Positions 57,795-64,000 of a stretch of 64,000 bases of DNA are shown piece after piece. The position numbers and the translations under genes were made by a program. The DNA comes from Chenopodium formosanum (lineage: Eukaryota; Streptophyta; Magnoliopsida; Caryophyllales; Amaranthaceae). The stretch is from positions 22,834,001 to 22,898,000 of the forward strand of contig CM044877.1 of the NCBI GenBank assembly GCA_024500155.1, read 5' to 3'. Within the stretch, counting starts at the first letter, position 1, and each line of letters begins with the position of its first letter. The notes beneath the pieces are model-generated. The model was not told where the DNA came from. It was given only the letters and a program-made list of their open reading frames with translations, and made no database searches.

Positions 57795-58162
57795 ATATCT
57801 TCTTCATTTTTACTTGGATAGGACTTAATATATACATTTGGAAAGATCTTTATCCATCTGTATAGGCCTTGTACGAATATTATATGGTTGATTATTCTCT
57901 ATGTTCAATATTTAACAATATAAGATCCATTTGATCCGCTCATTGAATGTGATGCATTTAGGCCCCGTATTAATAAAGATTAAATATGTATGAGGAAGTT
58001 TTAGGCCTAATAACTGATCGAACAAGGCTCTAAGATAAATTTATCTCAAATATGTGTTTTTATCTTATTTATAATGTATGTTGAAGTCCATAAACATTTC
58101 AACTTTGATCTAGCATGATGAATTGGTTTTTATAGCATCATCGCACTTCCTATCAGGACAAG

Positions 58163-58711
58163 TGGTTAGGAAAACGGAGAAGGATGGAATTGGGACGAGG
58201 AGGGGAGAGGGATGGAATTAGGATAAGAAAGGGGAGGGGTCAGAAACAGGACAAGGATGGGGATTGGGACTAGGATCGGAACGAGGAAGGTTCGGGGGAT
58301 GGTTTTGAAGTGTTTCGTGGGGGAGGGGTTTAGTGCGTTGCTGACGTGGGGGTGTAGGGGTTGCTTCCAAAGCCCGGGGATAAGGGGTAAAGAGGTGGAT
58401 GGTGGAAAAGATGGTTGATCTAGTGAGGTTGTTTTTTAGTTTATTTATAAATCAATTTTTTTTTTCATATGGGCTCGACTCAGCCTACCACCTATTCAAA
58501 AGCCCAAATGATCCTAATTTTAGACTGTGAGCTAGCATATCAAGCATTTACTGGCCTTTTGTATTTAGATTTTTTCTTTTGAAACACTTCAATTGTTTTT
58601 AATTATATTTACTTTCATTTAGCCTCTAAGGTACACATTTTTTCTTTTTTTTTTTTACACTATGCCTTTATTTTTTTAGGTTATGTCATTATTCATTTTA
58701 TTTTGTTAATT
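58163..58711. repeat. G-rich stretch and AT-rich spacer
   Basis: 58163-58400 consists of GGGACGAGGAGGGGAGAGGG-like sequence related to the repeats at 1530-2706; the rest is AT-rich. No gene seen. Confidence 0.5.
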
Positions 58712-60370
58712 TTTAGACACCTTAAAATGTCTCCCCGACAAAAGCTCGATGATGAGTAAAACCTTTCATTGCCATTTAGTTTGAGTAGAGTTTTAAAAGA
58801 AAGAAACACAGGGTCTTAATTAGAAATCCATTCCATTTCCATTATATATCATTTCATAAGCCATTCTAGCCATCTTAATAGCAAAAACAATTTTCTTAAC
58901 CTTAAATCCATATATCTTAGCCTATTTTTATCTTATCATAACTGCAATCCAGAAATCGAGCAAATCTGATCTTTGTAATTCATTATTTTTATTTATATCT
59001 TATATGGTTGGATAGTTCTTGAAATAAGATTTCCAATGATATATCATAATACCAATTTCGAGCTATAATGAAGAAGATATGATAAAATACCAAACTCTAT
59101 TCAAAATCGGCGCCCTTGCACTATTTGTGACCATATCATTTTATCTAGATAAGATATTGACCTGATTCAAACTTGTTTGGAATTTAGACTTCTTGTGCTT
59201 TCCAGCGTTTTATTATATGCTTAATAATAACTTTGGGATTAAAAGTTATGATAAAATAAAAACCGCAAAAAAATCTAAAATCCAGTGCCAGGCGCTTAAA
59301 TTGCCTCGACGCAATGAAAACCAATGTGACGGGACGATTGCTAATGTGACACGATGATTTTCTTTTTTGGTGATGCAATTTTAACCTAGACATACTTCAC
59401 CCAAAACTCTATCGGCGGTCCACGGCGTGAAAGGTTAATCGTAAACCCTTATGGTATCAATCTAAACTAAATTTAAGTTGTTTTCTTTAATTTATTTAAT
59501 TAAGTTTCATTTGATTTATATATTTTTATGAAAATTACAAATTGTTTATTCATGATGTAGTTGCAAGGTTTCGCAAATCGAAGTAAGTAGATTTAATTTT
59601 TATTTGTTTACTTAATTGATTTAATTTTTTTATTTGTTTACTTAATTCTACATTATTTATTCTTGCTAGCATCATGTGTAGGATCGTTAATCATCATGTG
59701 TGGATCGTTATATTTAATTTTTTAGTATTAGGTTTAGGGTGTTTTTTATTCTTTTATTCAATAATCAAGTTACTTCCCATATTTTTAATACTTATTTAAT
59801 CTATATGATTTATTCTTTATTCTGATTACCAAGATTGCATGTTTAATTAATTGAGAATATATAATTGAAAATTCCTCCTTATAAGATAATTTGAACAACT
59901 GATTTAGGTTCTTATTAATCTTGTTGTTAAACTCCAGTGATCACAATAATTAGATTTATGTGTGCGTTAAATATTCAACTAATTAACTGAGACTAGTCTT
60001 GTTTGCATGTCTTTCGGGTTGAAATTAATATATGTCGCTATAAGAATCGAGTAAAGGTCAATACGAGCAGAATTGGGTTCATGATCCAATCCGTACCATC
60101 ATCTACGAATATCCAATTATGGTTCAGGAGCACTATCGAGTTAGTAATCTCATGGATTATGAATGGGCGGGGTGTAACCTTCAAGGATCAAATCTTTAAT
60201 TTGTTGCCTTTCGTTTAGTCTCTTTTCGTGGTTGCCTTTATGTTCCACAAATAATTTGCAACTTCATTATAAACTTGTTAGCGCCTTCTTACTTTTTTGT
60301 CCCAATCTTTATATGTCAAATCCAATTTCCTATGATTGTCAAGCATATTAACCTATGCTCCACGTAATAC
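58712..60370 (+). repeat. Truncated LTR related to solo LTR 5473-7583
   Basis: Starts TTTAGACACC...AAAATGTCTCCCC and keeps colinear blocks of the 5473-7583 LTR (CACTATAAGAATCGAGTA, AGTTAGTAATCTCATGGATT, AAGCATATT-ACC) before breaking off near 60370, where the copia 2 LTR begins. The CG-rich block is decayed (59280-59345: GGCGC, TGACGGGACG, TGACACGATG). Confidence 0.7.
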
Positions 60371-60681
60371 TCTAATGACTCAGTCATGTTCGTAATACTA
60401 TAATGACTCATTTAATTCGACAACTATGTTCGTACTACTCTAATGATTAATTTAATCCTTCAGATTAATTTGTCGTTCAGGTTTGGTTAATTGATTGGGT
60501 GTGACTCAAAGGTTTCAGTCAGGATTAAGTTGTAATATTAATTATGTATTAATATTACTAATCGGAAGCGGCCTCTAGGTAGGCATTCCAATCACTTGAC
60601 CTAAATGAATAATTAGCTTTCTAATAATTTCGAACCCTCTAATGGAATAATACACTTGTTCAAAGGACACCATTCCTTTCA
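60371..60681 (-). repeat. Copia 2 LTR, truncated
   Basis: The last 300 bp (plus-strand sense) of a copia-1-type LTR: TTAATTTGTCG, GGAAGCGGCCTC, GGACACCATTCCTTTCA. The rest is replaced by the 58712-60370 fragment. Confidence 0.75.
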
Positions 60682-63600
60682 ATCTCCCACTTGTCCTTCT
60701 GGACAAGTGCGTTGTTAGTGTAAGCTTGTTTCCCATGTCACTGAATGTCTCTTCATGAACTTTAAGGTATGATTCTTCGTCATCCTTATTACATCCATAA
60801 GTGTTTCTCAATTTTCGAGTTCGACTGTCAATAGCAGATGATTTCTAAAATCCATCTTAGCACAGCTATACATTTTCACACTCTTTCTTTTTGAGAGGCC
60901 TTGTAAATAACAAAGACATATTCCCTATTGATTATAATGGGACAATCCTACTATTGCATTGTAAGCTTCTCTTACTAAGAGCACCTAGATGCTTGAGTGT
61001 TGCCGTTATAATCCCCTTGTCCGGCAGACGTTCGACAACATAAAAATGGACTAGTACTCAAATAAGAGAACTTACAATACTCATAGTTGAGGAAAGAGGT
61101 TTCGATAGCCATGATGAGTAATATTCTTATGACGATTGTTAAATTTCTTAAAGTTTTTCTCAAAGGTTGATCCGGAATAGTTCCAAACCAATACCCGTGC
61201 AAATGATTTATGACAATCTTGTCCTTGTACCACTAAAAAAAAGTGCTATAAATCATACTACACACTAATCTGTTGCGGTCATAAGTCGTCCAATTTTTAA
61301 ATGACCTCGACTAGGGATTTTATCAATACGATATTCAATATTAACTTAATAGGTGTTTTTTCATCTAAGACGTTTCTTGATACCCTATTTTGAAGATCGT
61401 CAAATTGAATGGACTCATAATTTAATTCTAAACCACAATTAAATAGTTTGTTTTGGAATAATTAAAAGTTTTTTTATTACACTATGAAACTTTTCAATAA
61501 TTCATTTTTATGATAAATGGTTTTTCCCAAATGATTTTAGAGTAATACTCTTTACAAAACATTATAGAAATCACACCCATATTTAATGTGCTTGATTTCT
61601 TTAATGCAATTATGAATGTTGTGGTTTATTTATTGCATAGGTTTAGTTATAATAACTCTGCAAATCTTAGCACCTTCATTATATAACACTTTCATAATAA
61701 GATGATAAAATTCGAGTGTGTTATGGATTATATGTGATTTAGGATTTATTGTCCAAGTGATAGCTCCCACTCATTTTAATAATTTGAGATCTTCAACTTT
61801 ACAACCTACAACATTAATGTTCAACAACGAACTTTCCATTAAGCGACTTTCTTATTATTGCCTTTAAGGCAACAATATTATTAACATATATTTCAGTAGA
61901 CTTCATCATGGTGCTTTGCTTGGATTTTATTCCAAACGGCTCATAATGATTTGGGATACCCAAATCACTCGTGATGATCGAAATTTACCTTAAATTTCTA
62001 CACAATTCATATGGCCGATCGTCCTTATTAGCATTCTCAAGCCACGACGCTTCTTAGCTCATGCTCATAAACGACTTCCTTATTTAAAAGATCAGATCCT
62101 TGCTAAGGTTGTGCTCGCAACATCAATTCTCAAAATATATATTTGTTTTCATGTATCAAGGACTCATTTTCTTTACTTATCCAAGTTCTTTGGATGTTCT
62201 TGATCATAATTAATCTAATGTTCTATTACTTAGATTCAAGTTGATTGGTACTTTATACTTCACATGCTCTAAGCATGTTAGTTGTGTGACGGTTCCATAT
62301 CATAGCATACATGATGAATTCAATTACATAATTATTCTCAATCTTATCCCATTCATGTGACATTTTTGCTCATATGGTTTCACCGAGTCTTGCCAAAATG
62401 TTTGCTATATCCTATATGATACTGTTGAAAGTCTCTAAAAGTCTTTCTTGTTTGACGAAGTATTTGCCTAGCTTATACTTAGTTAGTTAGTTCAAACATT
62501 TACTTAGTTTTATACATATGGGTTGAAAAGCTTTCCAAGTTCTTCATGTTTAACACAGTAAATTCTTTTACTCGTTTAAACATTTTATTAAGTCTATACA
62601 ATAGATCTTAATTCCCAATATGTACTAAGTATTGCCTTTCTCTTGGTCCATTATTTAAAATTCATTCAAATCTAAGCATTTAGAATTTGATAGGCATTTC
62701 ACAATAGAGTTCGTAAACTTCTTGTTGGACCTTACAAGATTAACTCTTGCTATCACTAAACTTCTTACCCATATGAATTTCTATGTATCTCCATAAGCCA
62801 AACCTATTATTAACTTTATGAGAAAACACATTCCAATTCCTACATGCAATGCTTCCAATTCCCACAATGGATTTCTAGAGCTTGCTTTCAAGTCTAGCAT
62901 TGTTTAGATTTTAAAAATCCCACTCAATTTCTCCTTGCCGAGAATTACGCGTAACAAAAATTGGTTGTTTTAGTTATGTGCAGACATGATTCTACAAATT
63001 AAAGAATTTAAAAATGAAAAAACCATTCATAAAACCAATAACTTTGAATTTAAAGCATTCATGCAAAATTTCAAGCTTATTAAGCGTTTTATCCATACAT
63101 CAAATTTGTCCCTTTTAGGCGAGAATAAAACGATTCCAAGATCCCATAAATCAAAAAGTGATTAAGAATGCTTTAGCTTGTCTTAAAACTTAATTTTTAG
63201 GGTAAGCAATCTAATTGCTAATAGCTCTAAGCTATTCTTGGTTCGATAAGACGTCGCATCTATTGTTTTCATGACGTTTATCTTCATTCCCACAACAGCT
63301 AAGAACTCCTTACTAATATCGTTGAGTTTAACCAAAATCAGCATGTATACCTAGTATACCTTACGTTCATAGGGAAATAGTGATGCCTTTCTTTAGCATA
63401 GCTTATCACTATGAAAATTAGTTCAGTAAGTGTTATCTTGGAATGGTAAATTTTACTCAATTTTATAGGAACCTAGGGTTTCTATGTTGGTTGAATTAAG
63501 TGAAGTTAATTAATCATTGTAACATTCAAAATCCTATATATGCATCTAACATATCATTAATATGTATGCACAATTACACATAGAAAACATAAGTAATAGA

Positions 63601-63940
63601 TGCATTTGGAAACTAGCATGACCCCTTGAGTCTTCAAGTCTTCAAAGGTGTCCATTGCAACTTCATGGCTTCGTCTTCTTAGAAATGTTGTCTTCAAAAC
63701 ATCACCATCAATTATGCAACTACTAGTAATACAGACGAGGACAAACCTAATTATGCAACTACTAGTAATACAGACTAGGAAAAAAAATACGCAACGGTTC
63801 GCATACCGTATTTAGATTTACAAAAATACAAAACGGATCGCAATCCGTATTTACTATCTTGATTGGGCCCCACTAGTTGCCATTTTTATAAAACCTGAGA
63901 AAGAATAAACATTCCATTCACTATATTTGAATGACCCATG
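60682..63940 (-). mobile_element. Copia 2: rearranged copia element body
   Basis: A minus-strand internal region beginning with an intact polypurine tract complement (ATCTCCCACTTGTCC). 60690-61460 matches the 3' UTR of copia 1 (8581-9300). A short RT relic, YILGIKIY, is readable near 62600-62640. A decayed gag start (ATG near 62986; QF and KEKLSG recognisable) and leader sequence matching 14500-14931 and 18408-18860 follow. Most of gag-pol is missing or too decayed to read. The leader shows the CACTA B empty site at 63472-63483. Confidence 0.7.
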
Positions 63941-64000
63941 TGTTGGGGTTTGGTGAGTCCGACTCACCGCGGAAACAAACCCAAAAACAAGACCGCACTC
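63941..64000 (-). repeat. Start of another copia LTR at window edge
   Basis: TGTTGGGGTTTGGTGAGTCC followed by GCGGAAACAAA resembles the head of the copia 1 LTR (TGTTGGGTTT, GCGGAAACAAA). No TGGTATCAGAGC-type primer site lies on its left, so it is more likely a 3' or solo LTR inserted in the copia 2 leader than that element's own 5' LTR. It is cut by the window end. Confidence 0.5.

Larger units (their letters stand above)
55865..58162 (-). repeat. Truncated LTR of the 11028-12722 family
   Basis: The reverse complement of the central part of the insertion at 11028-12722: TAGGTTTAGGGTTTCAGAGC, the CG-rich GCACGCAACTCTAAAAGTTG stretch, CCGGTTTAGTATTTTGAT-like sequence and CATCATCGCACTTCCTATC. 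Truncated at both ends and interrupted by the solo LTR at 56210-57794. Confidence 0.7.

Overview
This window is plant nuclear DNA, most likely from an eudicot. It is AT-rich, has no recognisable single-copy host gene, and is almost entirely nested transposable elements: Ty1/copia and Ty3/gypsy LTR retrotransposons, CACTA elements, a hAT-like element and a Stowaway-like MITE. I established the nesting by reading element ends, target-site duplications (TSDs) and the rejoined 'empty' sites by eye. No alignment was run.

Layout. 1-3804: a hAT-like element (509-1333), two diverged copies of a G-rich repeat (1530-2706) and a MITE (3096-3428). 3805-21884: a minus-strand copia element (copia 1) with degenerate gag-pol. 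Its 3' LTR holds a CACTA element (TSD CAA) and a 2.1-kb solo LTR (TSD ATAGG). Its pol is split by an LTR-like insertion (TSD CATCC), and a 3.5-kb CACTA element (TSD TAG) lies upstream of its gag. 21885-22551: an older copia-type LTR in the opposite orientation. 22552-44206: an old minus-strand gypsy solo LTR, split by a 19.6-kb plus-strand gypsy element (gypsy 1, 22822-42473, TSD CCTCT), whose 5' LTR holds another CACTA element (TSD TAG). 44552-55720: a minus-strand non-autonomous gypsy relative (gypsy 2, TSD GGTAT) with a 2.8-kb solo LTR inside it. 55865-60370: fragments of two further LTR families, one holding a solo LTR (TSD ATATC). 60371-64000: a rearranged second copia element running to a new LTR at the window edge.

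Gypsy 1 is the most informative unit. Its order is LTR, tRNA-Arg-type primer site, gag, protease, RT, RNase H, a second archaeal-type RNase H, integrase, then two antisense multi-exon genes, then tandem repeats, polypurine tract and LTR. The second RNase H and the antisense genes place it in the Tat lineage. The sense polyprotein is broken by several stops. Both antisense genes look related to the plant mobile domain (PMD) family. Each starts downstream of a TATA-like box preceded by the same GGCGCC-rich block that precedes the TATA box in the element's own LTR.

A pattern runs through the window. Most of the LTR families have a CG-rich cluster of short palindrome-like words just upstream of the TATA box, and the word differs between families: GGCGCC/GGCGCTA, TCGCGACGCGA, CCGTGTCACGG, GGAGCGGGCG, possibly GCTAGC. 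This, and its reuse at the antisense genes of gypsy 1, is the main candidate for something undescribed.
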